DNA of 64,000 bases from an uncultured Clostridium sp. (GTDB lineage Bacteria; Bacillota; Clostridia; TANB77; CAG-508). Within the stretch, counting starts at the first letter, position 1; each line of letters opens with the position of its first letter. The stretch covers positions 1-64,000 of the forward strand of contig USEI01000006.1 of the NCBI GenBank assembly GCA_900553685.1. Reading direction: 5' to 3'. Both the position numbers and the translations under genes were made by a program. The notes under the pieces are model-generated. The model saw only the letters and a program-made list of their open reading frames with translations, was not told the DNA's origin and ran no database searches. This document shows positions 51,522-60,577 of the stretch, piece by piece.

Positions 51522-53219
51522 ATGAAAAAAGACGAGTATTTTTTTGATTATCCTGATTTTAATAATATAAAAGAAATTATCTATGATGTTGTAAAAAAAT
51601 ATCCTAAAAATACAGCATTTATAGTAAAAGAGAAAAAAGAAAAAGATATAAAATATAAAAATATAACTTTTACTGAATTATTGGAAGATGTAAATAATTT
51701 AGGAACAGGTTTATATAATTTAGGAATGAAAGATAAAAAGATAGCAATAATTTCTAAGAATAGATATGAATGGGCTTTAAGCTATATATCAATTTTACTT
51801 GGAAATATGGTTGCTGTTCCTTTAGATAAAGGATTAACTCCTATTGAAATTGAAAATAGCATATTAAGAAGCGAAGCAGATGCAATAATATTTGATAATG
51901 CAATGGCAGATATAATTTCTAATATTAGAGCTCAAGGAAAAACACAAATAAAAGAATATATTTGTATGGAAAATAATGAAGATTTTAAGTCATTACAAAG
52001 TATTATTGAAAAAGGTAAGAAATTACGTTCTGAAGGTAAAAACGATTTTGAAAATGCTAAAATAGATTCTGATAAATTAAGTGTATTATGTTTTACTTCA
52101 GGAACAAGTGCTGTATCAAAGATTGTTATGCTTTCACATAGGAATATAGCTGCTAATATATCTGCAATGCATGCTACAGAAGACTTCAGGGAAACAGATG
52201 TAAATCTTGCATTTTTACCATTACATCATACTTTTGGTTCAACTGGGATTTTATTTATTTTAAGTTATGGTGCTGCAACAGCTTTTCCAGATGGATTAAG
52301 ATATATAGCTCAAAATCTTAAAGAATATGGAGTATCAGTATTTATAGGTGTTCCTCTGTTAATTGAAGCCATGTATGGAAAAATTGAAAAAGAAGTTCAA
52401 AAACAAGGAAAAACCAAATTAATAAAAATAGCTAGAAAAGTAACTAATATTTTTCCTAAACTTAAAAGAAGAATTTTTAAACAAATAATAGATCAATTAG
52501 GAGGAAAATTGAGATTAATTATTAGTGGTGCTGCTGGACTTGACAAAGATGTTTGGCAAGCTTTTAATGAGCTTGGAATTCATGTTATTCAAGGATATGG
52601 ATTAACAGAGGCATCACCAGTAGTGGCTGCTGAAAATTTTAAATATGGTAAAAAAGGTTCTATAGGATTTCCTTTAAAAGGTGTGGAAGTTAAGATATTT
52701 GATAAAAACGAAGAAGGAATAGGAGAACTTGCTGTTAAAGGGCCTAATGTTATGCTTGGATATTATGATGATGAAGAAGCGACAAATGCTACATTTAAAG
52801 ATGGATGGCTATTAACAGGAGATTTAGCATATATAGATAAGGAAGGGTTTATTTTTATTACAGGTAGAAAGAAAAATGTTATAGTACTTAAAAATGGAAA
52901 AAATATATATCCTGAAGAATTAGAAATGCTTGTAAATAAATTACCACTTGTAAAAGATTGTATGGTTTTTGGCAAACCTAAAGATGATGATGTAGTATTA
53001 TCTGTAAAAGTTCAATATGATGAAGAATATATAAAAGAGAAATATTCTGATATTGATGAAGAAAAAATTCATGAAATCTTATGGGAACAAATAAAGCAAA
53101 TTAATCGTACAATGCCAACATATAAATATATAAAAAATTTAGTAACTACTAAAGAAGATTTTATTAAAACAACAACTGCAAAAATTAAAAGACATGAAGA
53201 AATGAAAAAAATGAATTAA
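51522..53219 (+). CDS. AMP-forming long-chain acyl-CoA synthetase
   Basis: This 565-residue adenylate-forming enzyme activates fatty acids with ATP and CoA. It has the AMP-binding loop CFTSGTSAVSKIVMLSHRN (about 188-206), the GYGLTEASPVVAAE motif, LTGDLAYIDKEGFIFITGRKKN with the hinge region, and the terminal TTAKIKRHEE with the catalytic Lys. Substrate chain length is not readable. It is a single-gene transcript with a promoter dyad upstream. FadD-type enzymes in anaerobes usually serve membrane-lipid recycling rather than beta-oxidation. Confidence 0.93.
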   Translation: MKKDEYFFDYPDFNNIKEIIYDVVKKYPKNTAFIVKEKKEKDIKYKNITFTELLEDVNNLGTGLYNLGMKDKKIAIISKNRYEWALSYISILLGNMVAVPLDKGLTPIEIENSILRSEADAIIFDNAMADIISNIRAQGKTQIKEYICMENNEDFKSLQSIIEKGKKLRSEGKNDFENAKIDSDKLSVLCFTSGTSAVSKIVMLSHRNIAANISAMHATEDFRETDVNLAFLPLHHTFGSTGILFILSYGAATAFPDGLRYIAQNLKEYGVSVFIGVPLLIEAMYGKIEKEVQKQGKTKLIKIARKVTNIFPKLKRRIFKQIIDQLGGKLRLIISGAAGLDKDVWQAFNELGIHVIQGYGLTEASPVVAAENFKYGKKGSIGFPLKGVEVKIFDKNEEGIGELAVKGPNVMLGYYDDEEATNATFKDGWLLTGDLAYIDKEGFIFITGRKKNVIVLKNGKNIYPEELEMLVNKLPLVKDCMVFGKPKDDDVVLSVKVQYDEEYIKEKYSDIDEEKIHEILWEQIKQINRTMPTYKYIKNLVTTKEDFIKTTTAKIKRHEEMKKMN

Positions 53220-53254
53220 ATGAAAAATAAAAATATTTTATTAATGAGAATAAT

Positions 53255-53294
53255 CCAATTGTTAAATTTATTGTCTAACAATTGGCTCTTTTTT
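53255..53294 (+). terminator. intrinsic terminator after the acyl-CoA synthetase gene
   Basis: CCAATTGTTA (53255-53264) pairs with TAACAATTGG (53276-53285), then CTCTTTTTT. Confidence 0.88.
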
Positions 53295-53325
53295 ATTTTA
53301 AGTTTAATTTTTTATTATGTAATTA

Positions 53326-53355
53326 TTGAAATTATTCCTTTTATTCTGATAAAAT
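53326..53355 (+). promoter_or_regulatory. promoter of the DJ-1 family gene
   Basis: TTGAAA (53326-53331), 18 bases, TAAAAT (53350-53355). Confidence 0.5.
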
Positions 53356-53377
53356 AAATAAAAAAAGGAAGGAGAGT

Positions 53378-53974
53378 ATGATTGTTAATCATACAATTAA
53401 GTTTATGAAAAAAATAGCTGTTATGTTTGCAGATGGATTTGAGGAAATTGAAGCATTAGGAACTATTGACATTTTAAGAAGAGCAGGAGTAACTTGTGAT
53501 ATTGTAAGTATTCAAAAAGAAACTGTTACTGGAGCTCATGGTATTAAAATACAATCAGATAAAATAATAAGTGAGGACATCAAAAATTATGATATGATAG
53601 TTTGTCCAGGTGGACTTCCAGGGGCAGAATATTTATCTGAATGTGAATTATTAATAGAAACAATAAAAGAATTTGACAAAAGAACTGATAAATATATTGC
53701 AGCAATATGTGCTTCACCTGCTATGGTTTTAAGTAAAGCTGGCATTGAAAAAGATAGATATATAACTTCTTATCCAGGAGAAAATTTTGAAAGTCTTTTA
53801 GAACAATCAAATTATCTTGAAGAATTAGTAGTTGTAGATAATAATTTAATCACAAGTAGAGGACCTGCAACAACTTTTTTATTTGCTTATAAATTGCTAG
53901 ATGTATTAGGAGTAGATAGTAATACTTTAAAAGAAGGTATGTTATGGAATATGTTAGAAGAAGAAAAAGATTAA
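53378..53974 (+). CDS. DJ-1/PfpI family protein (YajL/ThiJ-like)
   Basis: This 198-residue class-I glutamine-amidotransferase-like protein has the acidic residue in FADGFEEIEALG (E22/E23), VCPGGLPGAE, and the nucleophile elbow AAICASPAMVL with Cys111, then TSRGPATTFLFA. DJ-1 proteins act on methylglyoxal-type damage or as redox chaperones. ATG 53378 is five bases after AAGGAGAG; an internal ATG at 53405 (MKKIAVMFADG) is the usual family start, so the first nine residues may be extra. It precedes ldh, which has its own promoter. Confidence 0.92.
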   Translation: MIVNHTIKFMKKIAVMFADGFEEIEALGTIDILRRAGVTCDIVSIQKETVTGAHGIKIQSDKIISEDIKNYDMIVCPGGLPGAEYLSECELLIETIKEFDKRTDKYIAAICASPAMVLSKAGIEKDRYITSYPGENFESLLEQSNYLEELVVVDNNLITSRGPATTFLFAYKLLDVLGVDSNTLKEGMLWNMLEEEKD

Positions 53975-53989
53975 ATTATTTTTTAATAC

Positions 53990-54018
53990 TTGAAAAATCA
54001 ATAAAAAAGTATTATAAT
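53990..54018 (+). promoter_or_regulatory. promoter of ldh
   Basis: TTGAAA (53990-53995), 17 bases, TATAAT (54013-54018). Confidence 0.7.
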
Positions 54019-54063
54019 CATACATTGAGAGCAAATAATAAGTTTTAAAGAGGAGTGTTTTGT

Positions 54064-55029
54064 ATGATAGGAAAAAGAAAAGTAGTATTAGTTGGAACAG
54101 GTTTTGTTGGTATGAGCATGGCATATGCTATTTTAAGTCAAGGAACATCAAGTGGTGTTAATGAATTAGTATTAATAGATGTTTTAAAAGATAAAGCTAT
54201 AGGCGAAGCCATGGATTTAGCTCATGGATTACCTTGTTCATCAAGCCATATGAAAATAAAAGCTGGTGATTATGATGAATGTGAAGACGCAGATATTGTG
54301 GTAATTACAGCAGGATTAAATCAAAAACCAGGTCAAACAAGATTAGAATTGTCTGAAGCAAATGCAAAAATAATGAAAGATATTACAATTCAAGTAGTAA
54401 ATAATGGTTTCAAAGGAATTTTTTTAGTTGCTTCAAATCCAGTAGATTTAATGACAAAAGTAGTACAAGAAGTTTCTAAATTTCCAACAGGTAGAGTAAT
54501 AGGATCAGGAACAGCTTTAGATACAGCAAGATTAAGATATATGGTTGGAGAATATTTAAATGTTTCTAATAAAAATGTTCATGCATATATAATGGGAGAA
54601 CATGGTGATTCTTCTTTTGTTCCATGGGAACATGCTTATGTTGGCTGCAAAAAAATAACAGATATTTTAGCAGATGCAGGAAAAGAATTATCTGATTTAG
54701 ACAAAATATATGTTGAAGTTAGAGATGCAGCTTATGAAATAATTAATAGAAAAAAAGCAACTTATTACGGAATTGGTTTAGGTCTAGCAAGAATAGTTAA
54801 AAACATAATGAATGATACAAATGAGATTTTAACTGTATCTGCTTATTTAAATGGTGAATATGGACATAAAGATATTTATGTTGGTGTACCTGCAATAATA
54901 AATAGTAACGGAGCAAGAGAATTATTAGAGCTAGAACTTAATAAACAAAATAAAGAAAAATTAGATAATAGTTGTAAAATATTAAGTGAAAATATGAATA
55001 ATATAAGAAAAGTATTAAATAATAAATAA
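54064..55029 (+). CDS. ldh: L-lactate dehydrogenase
   Basis: This 321-residue NAD-dependent enzyme reduces pyruvate to lactate, regenerating NAD in fermentation. It has the GTGFVGMSMAYA nucleotide loop, VVITAGLNQKPGQTR (LDH-type substrate-loop Gln), VASNPVDLMT, the GSGTALDTARLR Asp-Arg pair and the catalytic His in MGEHGDSSF. The Gln in the mobile loop (NQKPGQTR) favours lactate over malate dehydrogenase. ATG 54064 is used; GTG 54055 is inside the ribosome site. Followed by a terminator. Confidence 0.95.
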   Translation: MIGKRKVVLVGTGFVGMSMAYAILSQGTSSGVNELVLIDVLKDKAIGEAMDLAHGLPCSSSHMKIKAGDYDECEDADIVVITAGLNQKPGQTRLELSEANAKIMKDITIQVVNNGFKGIFLVASNPVDLMTKVVQEVSKFPTGRVIGSGTALDTARLRYMVGEYLNVSNKNVHAYIMGEHGDSSFVPWEHAYVGCKKITDILADAGKELSDLDKIYVEVRDAAYEIINRKKATYYGIGLGLARIVKNIMNDTNEILTVSAYLNGEYGHKDIYVGVPAIINSNGARELLELELNKQNKEKLDNSCKILSENMNNIRKVLNNK

Positions 55030-55053
55030 TATAATAAGATAAAAAATAAAATT

Positions 55054-55089
55054 AAAACTCTATTTTAAAAAAATAGAGTTTTAATTTTT
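55054..55089 (+). terminator. intrinsic terminator after ldh (bidirectional)
   Basis: AAAACTCTATTTT (55054-55066) pairs with AAAATAGAGTTTT (55070-55082), followed by AATTTTTA. T-rich sequence on the other side may also end the minus-strand gene at 55240. Confidence 0.82.
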
Positions 55090-55239
55090 ATTATATGAAT
55101 TTTTTTTTAATTTCTTACTACATAAAGATTTTAATTAAATTGTATACAAATTTTGTTGTTTAAAATTAAGTTTTAAAATAAATTATATTAAAGTTTCAAA
55201 AAATATAATGAATTGAATGGAGTGCAATAAATTTAAAGA

Positions 55240-56067
55240 TTATCTTGTTTCTTTATCATCATATTCAATTCTTATATAAGGATGTTCTTTTAATTTATTA
55301 TAAATTTTATATATTTTCCCATATTTTTCTATTCTTTTTAATCTATCATTTTTTACTTTTTTGGCAAGTTCTAAATAACTTGATTTTTTTCCATCAGGCA
55401 TTAGAATATTGTGTTTTTGAAAACTGTGTTTAACTTCTGGTGGCATGCTTGAAAGGTTTATAAAAAATGTATCTAGTTCAGAAATCATAAATTTGTCTTC
55501 AATTTCACAAGCTCTAGTAAAATCTATTGAATCAACCACTTCTGCTATTTTGTCTTGTTGATTTAATAAAACATCTGAAGCAGGTAATGTATCAGTATAT
55601 TCCATAGTTGATGATGTAACCTTTTTAAAATTTCTTAAAACTTGAGAATATAGTTGAAAATCATCAGAAGATATTTTTTTATTCATATTTTGACCAAATT
55701 CAGGATAAACTTCTCTGATTTTAGAGAATAATTCATATCTAGAAGTATATCTTGAAGATAATTTATTATATGCAGTTATATTTTTTTCAAAATTATTCAC
55801 AGTAAATAATCTATTTTCTTGATAACGTTTTTCTGATATATCAGTATGCATTCCTAATTTAGCATACTTTATTGGTGCAGGAAGCACAATGCTAGTATCT
55901 GCTAATGATGCGACAAAAGCCATATCATGCATAGATAATAAAAAACTTTGAAATCTTGATATACCAGAACGTATTTCTGTGATACTATGTTTTTTATAGA
56001 TGTCAAATTTCTTATCTAATGAATTTTTTGAATTTAATATGTTACTATTTTCACTTAATGTATTCAT
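55240..56067 (-). CDS. hypothetical cytosolic protein
   Basis: I do not recognise this 275-residue protein. It has no signal peptide or membrane helix, is largely helical (HSITEIRSGISRFQSFLL, DFQLYSQVLRNFKKV) and has a basic Lys-rich C-terminal helix (ELAKKVKNDRLKRIEKYGKI). ATG 56067 has AGGT seven bases upstream. It lies alone between ldh (convergent) and the DUF445 gene (same strand, 131 bases away). A stretch with DTSIVLPAPIKYAKLGMHTD may be the most characteristic part for a profile search. Confidence 0.75.
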   Translation of the reverse strand: MNTLSENSNILNSKNSLDKKFDIYKKHSITEIRSGISRFQSFLLSMHDMAFVASLADTSIVLPAPIKYAKLGMHTDISEKRYQENRLFTVNNFEKNITAYNKLSSRYTSRYELFSKIREVYPEFGQNMNKKISSDDFQLYSQVLRNFKKVTSSTMEYTDTLPASDVLLNQQDKIAEVVDSIDFTRACEIEDKFMISELDTFFINLSSMPPEVKHSFQKHNILMPDGKKSSYLELAKKVKNDRLKRIEKYGKIYKIYNKLKEHPYIRIEYDDKETR

Positions 56068-56198
56068 AATTTTTACCTCTAGATTAGAAGTATAATCCTT
56101 TTTTTATGCGGTGTCAATCATTTTTACAAAAATATTTTTTAGATATTATTAGTAAAATGTATAAATATATTTTACTAAAAAAATGTATTAAATTTATA

Positions 56199-57098
56199 TT
56201 AAAATAACAAATTAACCAATCCTAAAATAAAACCTATCAAAGCTCCTAAATTTATTAATGCATTTAATTCTTTTTTCATTATTTGTAAAATTAGATTTTC
56301 AAGTTCTAAAACTTCCATTGAATTTATTTTATTTTTTACAATATTTGAAATATTTATTGAATTCAAAATAGAAGGCATAGTTTTTATAATAAAATCTTCA
56401 TAGATATTTATCACTAGATTTTGAATACTTATATTAGAAGATTCTATAGAATTGTAAATATCAGAAGTAGTATATGAAGCATATTTATTTAATTCTTTAG
56501 TTACCATTTCATGTATTAAATTTTCACCTTCTGTTTCTATATATTCATTTATTTTAAAACTAGCATCTTCTGATATTGAAGATATAAGTGCTTTTCCTCC
56601 AAAAATACTTAAAGCAGAACCTTTTATTTTTTCTTTAGCTACTATCTCAAGTTTTTGAGTTATCAAATTACCTAAATCATAAGATATAATAGTTTCATAA
56701 ATACTGAAAGCTATATGATTGGCTAGTTTTTCAAAATTTTTATTATAATTTACACTTCCAATATAAGATTCTATATAGTCTTTTAGATTTATAGAAGTTT
56801 CAGTTTCTGCATGAGAAAGAATATTTGAAATTTTTAGTTTTAAATTTTCTTTCATTTCTTTTGATAGTAAAGTTTTCTTTAAAGTATCTTCTGTCAAAAG
56901 ATTAGTACTTATAGAATTACCAATGGCTTCTGCTAAACGTGCTTTATTTTTAGGAATTATTCCAGGTGTAAAAGGCAAAGTATATTTACCTATTGTTATT
57001 GGTTTTAGTGGTCTAAACATCATTTTTACCGCAATCCAATTGGTTACATAGCCTATTCCTGCACCAATTAGAGGTCTAATTATAATTGAATAATCCAT
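56199..57098 (-). CDS. DUF445 family membrane protein (YheB-like)
   Basis: This 299-residue protein has the DUF445 N-terminal pattern IIIRPLIGAGIGYVTNWIAV, KMMFRPLKP and FTPGIIPKNKARLAEAIG, a central helical domain with coiled-coil character, and a C-terminal hydrophobic helix (LINLGALIGFILGLVNLLF). Bacillus YheB is the model; the family is thought to act at the membrane, and in Bacillus some members affect sporulation or stress. ATG 57098 has AAAGGAGA upstream. Function is unproven. Confidence 0.92.
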   Translation of the reverse strand: MDYSIIIRPLIGAGIGYVTNWIAVKMMFRPLKPITIGKYTLPFTPGIIPKNKARLAEAIGNSISTNLLTEDTLKKTLLSKEMKENLKLKISNILSHAETETSINLKDYIESYIGSVNYNKNFEKLANHIAFSIYETIISYDLGNLITQKLEIVAKEKIKGSALSIFGGKALISSISEDASFKINEYIETEGENLIHEMVTKELNKYASYTTSDIYNSIESSNISIQNLVINIYEDFIIKTMPSILNSINISNIVKNKINSMEVLELENLILQIMKKELNALINLGALIGFILGLVNLLF

Positions 57099-57253
57099 AT
57101 TTTCTCCTTTTAAATAACATTATTTATTATATCTAATTCTTTAAAAAATATTTAATCATAATTAAAGATTAAAATAAAGTATTATAAGTAAAATTTAGGA
57201 GATAATATTAAATAATAAAATTTTATTTTAACAATGCAAATTTGAGGTAAAAA

Positions 57254-58207
57254 ATGATTTTAAACATAATTTTTATAATTGTAGGATTTTTTTTATTAGT
57301 CAAAGGAGCTGATTTATTAGTAGATGGATCTAGTAGAATTGCTAGAAAATTTAATGTAAAAGAGATAATAATAGGGCTTACTATTGTTTCTATTGGAACT
57401 TCTATGCCAGAATTAATAATTAGTGTAACATCTGCTTTAAAAAATCAGTCAGATTTTGCAATAGGTAATATTTTAGGAAGTAATATTTCTAACTTATTTT
57501 TTATATTAGGAGTTTGTGCTATAATAAAACCACTTTTATTTAAAAAACAAACTGTAAAAATAGAAATTCCTTTTGTAATATTTTTAACTGCATTATTGTA
57601 TATTTTTGGAAATAATGGAGATTATCATTTAATAACTGAACTTGAAGGAATAATTTTTATAGTATTTTGTGTATTATTTACTATTTACAATATTTTTATA
57701 TCTAAAAATATTAATAATTCAGAAATGGAAAAAAATAAAAATAAGGATATAAAACTTAGTAAATCTTTTTTACTCATAATGATAGGGATTATTTTATTAA
57801 AGTTTGGAGGGGATTTTGTTGTAGATAATGCTTCTAGAATTGCTACATTATTAGGAATTAGTGAAAGAGTTATTAGTTTAACTATTGTAGCAATTAGTAC
57901 GAGTTTACCAGAATTAATAACTTCTGCTTTGGCAACCTATAAAGGAGAAATAGACTTAGCTATAGGAAATATTATAGGCTCGAACATTTTGAACATTGTA
58001 TTAATAGTTGGAATAATGGCTATAATAAATCCTATCCCATATTCGGTAAGTTTTAATAAAGATTTAATGATATTTTTAATAGGAATGATATTTTTATTTA
58101 TAGTTCCATTTATTGGAGAAAAATATAAGATTGAAAGAGTTTCGGGTTATATATATCTTATAAGTTATTTTATATATATTAGCAGTTTAGTTTTCTACAA
58201 TATATAA
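57254..58207 (+). CDS. CaCA-family sodium/calcium-type antiporter (YrbG-like)
   Basis: This 317-residue protein has about ten membrane helices in two homologous halves, each with the alpha-repeat: GTSMPELIISVTSA with IGNILGSNISN (about 52-82), and STSLPELITSALAT with IGNIIGSNILN (about 215-248). These carry the Glu and Asn/Ser ligands for cations. A middle cytosolic link of ~30 charged residues (about 152-172) lies between halves. Ion specificity (Ca, K or Mg) is not certain. ATG 57254 follows GAGGTAAA. Its neighbours on both sides are on the other strand. Confidence 0.93.
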   Translation: MILNIIFIIVGFFLLVKGADLLVDGSSRIARKFNVKEIIIGLTIVSIGTSMPELIISVTSALKNQSDFAIGNILGSNISNLFFILGVCAIIKPLLFKKQTVKIEIPFVIFLTALLYIFGNNGDYHLITELEGIIFIVFCVLFTIYNIFISKNINNSEMEKNKNKDIKLSKSFLLIMIGIILLKFGGDFVVDNASRIATLLGISERVISLTIVAISTSLPELITSALATYKGEIDLAIGNIIGSNILNIVLIVGIMAIINPIPYSVSFNKDLMIFLIGMIFLFIVPFIGEKYKIERVSGYIYLISYFIYISSLVFYNI

Positions 58208-58268
58208 TTTATAAGTTTTAATTATTTATATTCAAAAGTTTGTATAATAAATTTGTAATAACTTTAAT

Positions 58269-59003
58269 TTATATAAAATAATCGCGGTTATTTGAAATAT
58301 TTTTTTTAGTATAGATACTAAGATTGTTATTATTATCACAAGTTGCAAGAAAAATATCTGATATATCAGATATTTTTTGTTTTGCAATTTCTTTATTTAA
58401 CCAAACTAGATCATTTCCGGTTTTATTTAGATTTTCTAAAAGCACATGACCATCTAATATAACATTTGTTAAAACAGAAGTAGTATTAGGATTTATATTT
58501 AAATCTTCTAAAGTTGCAGGTTTTTTAGAAGATTTGGGTAAAAAACTTATTTTTCCATTTGATTCTAATATAGCAGTTTGAATATCATTAATGTTAAAAA
58601 AACCATTTGTTCTACATTGAAGTAAAAATTCATTTAAATCTAATTTGGTTATTTTAAAATTTTCTCGATAAAACTCGCCATTATCTAATAATATTAAAGA
58701 ATTACCATAAATAAATCTTCTAAATTTTATAGATTTATTGCAGAAAATAGAGATAAGAAATGAAATTGAAGCGTAAACAGTCATAGCAATTAAAGGTTCC
58801 ATAAAATTATTTTCTAAAGAGGTAGCCATTTCTGCTGCAATAGACCCTATTGTAATTCCTATAATATAATCAAACATACTAAGTTGAGACATTTCTTTAT
58901 TTCCCATAAATTTAGCAAGTACAAATAGAAATAATTCTGAAGTTACGGATAGGATAAATATTTTAAAAAAGTCATTTAGTGATATAGAAAATATTGATAA
59001 CAC
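58269..59003 (-). CDS. YetF/DUF421 family membrane protein
   Basis: This 244-residue protein matches YetF (DUF421 plus DUF3290-like layout): three N-terminal helices with FMGNKEMSQLSMFDYIIGIT and IGSIAAEMAT, then a cytosolic part with LLDNGEFYRENFKITKLDLN and QAAILESNGKISFLPKS-type sequence (here TAILESNGKISFLPKS). In Bacillus YetF and relatives are spore or membrane proteins of unknown role. ATG 59003 has AAAGGAGA upstream. It converges with the antiporter gene across 61 bases. Confidence 0.9.
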   Translation of the reverse strand: MLSIFSISLNDFFKIFILSVTSELFLFVLAKFMGNKEMSQLSMFDYIIGITIGSIAAEMATSLENNFMEPLIAMTVYASISFLISIFCNKSIKFRRFIYGNSLILLDNGEFYRENFKITKLDLNEFLLQCRTNGFFNINDIQTAILESNGKISFLPKSSKKPATLEDLNINPNTTSVLTNVILDGHVLLENLNKTGNDLVWLNKEIAKQKISDISDIFLATCDNNNNLSIYTKKNISNNRDYFI

Positions 59004-59359
59004 TTTAAAAATCTCCTTTTTGTTTTATAATTATTAGAATATTAATTTTTGTTATACATAAGTAAGAAAGTTATTTAAATTTTTTATTATATAAACTATT
59101 TGGAAAATTAAAATTAATAAAAATAAATAAATTTTAGAAATTCTTAGTAATATAATTTGTAAAATTTTGAAAAAAATACATAATTTCACATAAAAATTAC
59201 AAAAAACTATTTATTATCTTCACAATTTGTGATAAAATATACTTGTTGAGTGTCACTAAAAACTTTGAACTCAAAATTATGCCAGAATATATACTTATGA
59301 AAAAAGGTCATAAAGACTTTAAAAATCTATAAATGTAATTACATATATAGGAGGAATAT
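59004..59359. other. 356-base intergenic region with dyad and promoter
   Basis: The gap lies between yetF (minus) and an unknown gene (plus). A TCACAATTTGTGA palindrome (59220-59232) and a short AGTGTCACT palindrome (~59249) precede a promoter at 59265-59293 (TTGAAC, 17, TATATA). A 5' leader of ~60 bases follows with an imperfect AAAGGTCATAAAGACTTT hairpin. Confidence 0.5.
59265..59293 (+). promoter_or_regulatory. probable promoter of the HQxxH protein gene
   Basis: TTGAAC (59265-59270), 17 bases, TATATA (59288-59293). Two palindromes lie just upstream. Confidence 0.45.
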
Positions 59360-60505
59360 ATGTCGCAAACACAATCTAATATGAGTTTTTCAGTAAACAG
59401 ACATGCTATAGTATACAATATGTTAAATGGGGAGATACTAGGAAGACTTGCTTCGAGAAATGATGAACAAAAGAAAGAATTATATAAGGAAAAAGGTATA
59501 ATTGAATCTTCACCAGCAATAATAAAATTTATGGGAAGACATAAAGAAGTTTTTGGAAATAGAAAGCTAATATATCAAAATGGAAATTTCTTTGGTGGGA
59601 TTGTACCACTTTCACCACTTTCTGAAACTGAATCTTATAAAGATATGTTAAAATCTAGAATGAAATATGAATATGATATTTCAGATGAAGAATTACTAGA
59701 AATGGATGGCTTTATAGAAGATTTAGAAAATTTACATAGATCATCAGAGATAAAACCTATTTTAGATGAAACTATTGAATATAAAAATTCTATAGAGAGA
59801 CTTTGGAAAGCTAATGAATCAAGAATTATGAAACATATCAAAGGAATATTAGGGAGTTATACACCAAAAAATGTTGGAAAAGTAAATGTGTATGTAATGT
59901 ATCCAAATATAGATACACATAGAAGCTGTCCAGTATCAGATAATAAAACTTATTCATTTTTTGGAAAAAGAGGAGAAAGAAATCCAAGTAAGATTCTTGC
60001 TTATTTAACACATCAAGCAGTACATCAACCAATGCTTCCATATACTCCATCAATGACAAGAGATGAAAAAGAAAGCTTTCATGCATTTATTAAGTTTTTA
60101 ACAGATAAAGAGATATATAGTAGTTTAACTGGGAGAAGTTATTTAGATATAGAAACAGTAAAAGAAAATTCAAATGTAATGGGAAAAGTGTATCCATTTT
60201 GGTTAGGATATAGATATAGAAATATTGATAAGCAAGGATTAAATCCAGCAGAAGAGATACGAAAAGCAATAAAAAGAGATAAAGATTATTTTGATAATTT
60301 ACCACAAAAGTCAAGAAAGAGAAAATTATTTGAAAGTTATGAATTTGAAAAGATTGATGCAGATAAACTTTCTACTTTCTTCAAAGCTAGAAGAGGCATT
60401 ACACCATATGAATTTGCTAGACTTGATTTTGAAGATAAGACTTTAGTTTATAAAGATGAATATTTAAAGAAAAAATCAGAAGATGTTGATTTTTATGATG
60501 TGTAA
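59360..60505 (+). CDS. hypothetical protein with an HQxxH motif
   Basis: I do not recognise this 381-residue soluble protein. It has no signal peptide. The middle carries AYLTHQAVHQPML with H218-Q219-x-x-H222, the layout of the metallopeptidase HExxH helix but with Gln for Glu, followed ~22 residues later by FLTDKEIYSSLTG, whose Glu could be a third metal ligand. Before it is VMYPNIDTHRSCPVSDN and FFGKRGERNPSKI. The C-terminal half is basic with many aromatics (PFWLGYRYRNIDKQG, RRGITPYEFARLDF). It may be an inactive or non-hydrolytic relative of a zinc-peptidase family, or the motif may be chance. ATG 59360 follows AGGAGG. Confidence 0.78.
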   Translation: MSQTQSNMSFSVNRHAIVYNMLNGEILGRLASRNDEQKKELYKEKGIIESSPAIIKFMGRHKEVFGNRKLIYQNGNFFGGIVPLSPLSETESYKDMLKSRMKYEYDISDEELLEMDGFIEDLENLHRSSEIKPILDETIEYKNSIERLWKANESRIMKHIKGILGSYTPKNVGKVNVYVMYPNIDTHRSCPVSDNKTYSFFGKRGERNPSKILAYLTHQAVHQPMLPYTPSMTRDEKESFHAFIKFLTDKEIYSSLTGRSYLDIETVKENSNVMGKVYPFWLGYRYRNIDKQGLNPAEEIRKAIKRDKDYFDNLPQKSRKRKLFESYEFEKIDADKLSTFFKARRGITPYEFARLDFEDKTLVYKDEYLKKKSEDVDFYDV

Positions 60506-60517
60506 TATTTATAGAAA

Positions 60518-60550
60518 AATTTAGATAACTTGTTATCTAAATTTTTTTTT
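60518..60550 (+). terminator. intrinsic terminator after the HQxxH gene
   Basis: AATTTAGATAAC (60518-60529) and GTTATCTAAATT (60532-60543) form a perfect stem, followed by TTTTTTT. Confidence 0.9.
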
Positions 60551-60577
60551 GTTAAAATAATTATGTAGGAGAAGAAA

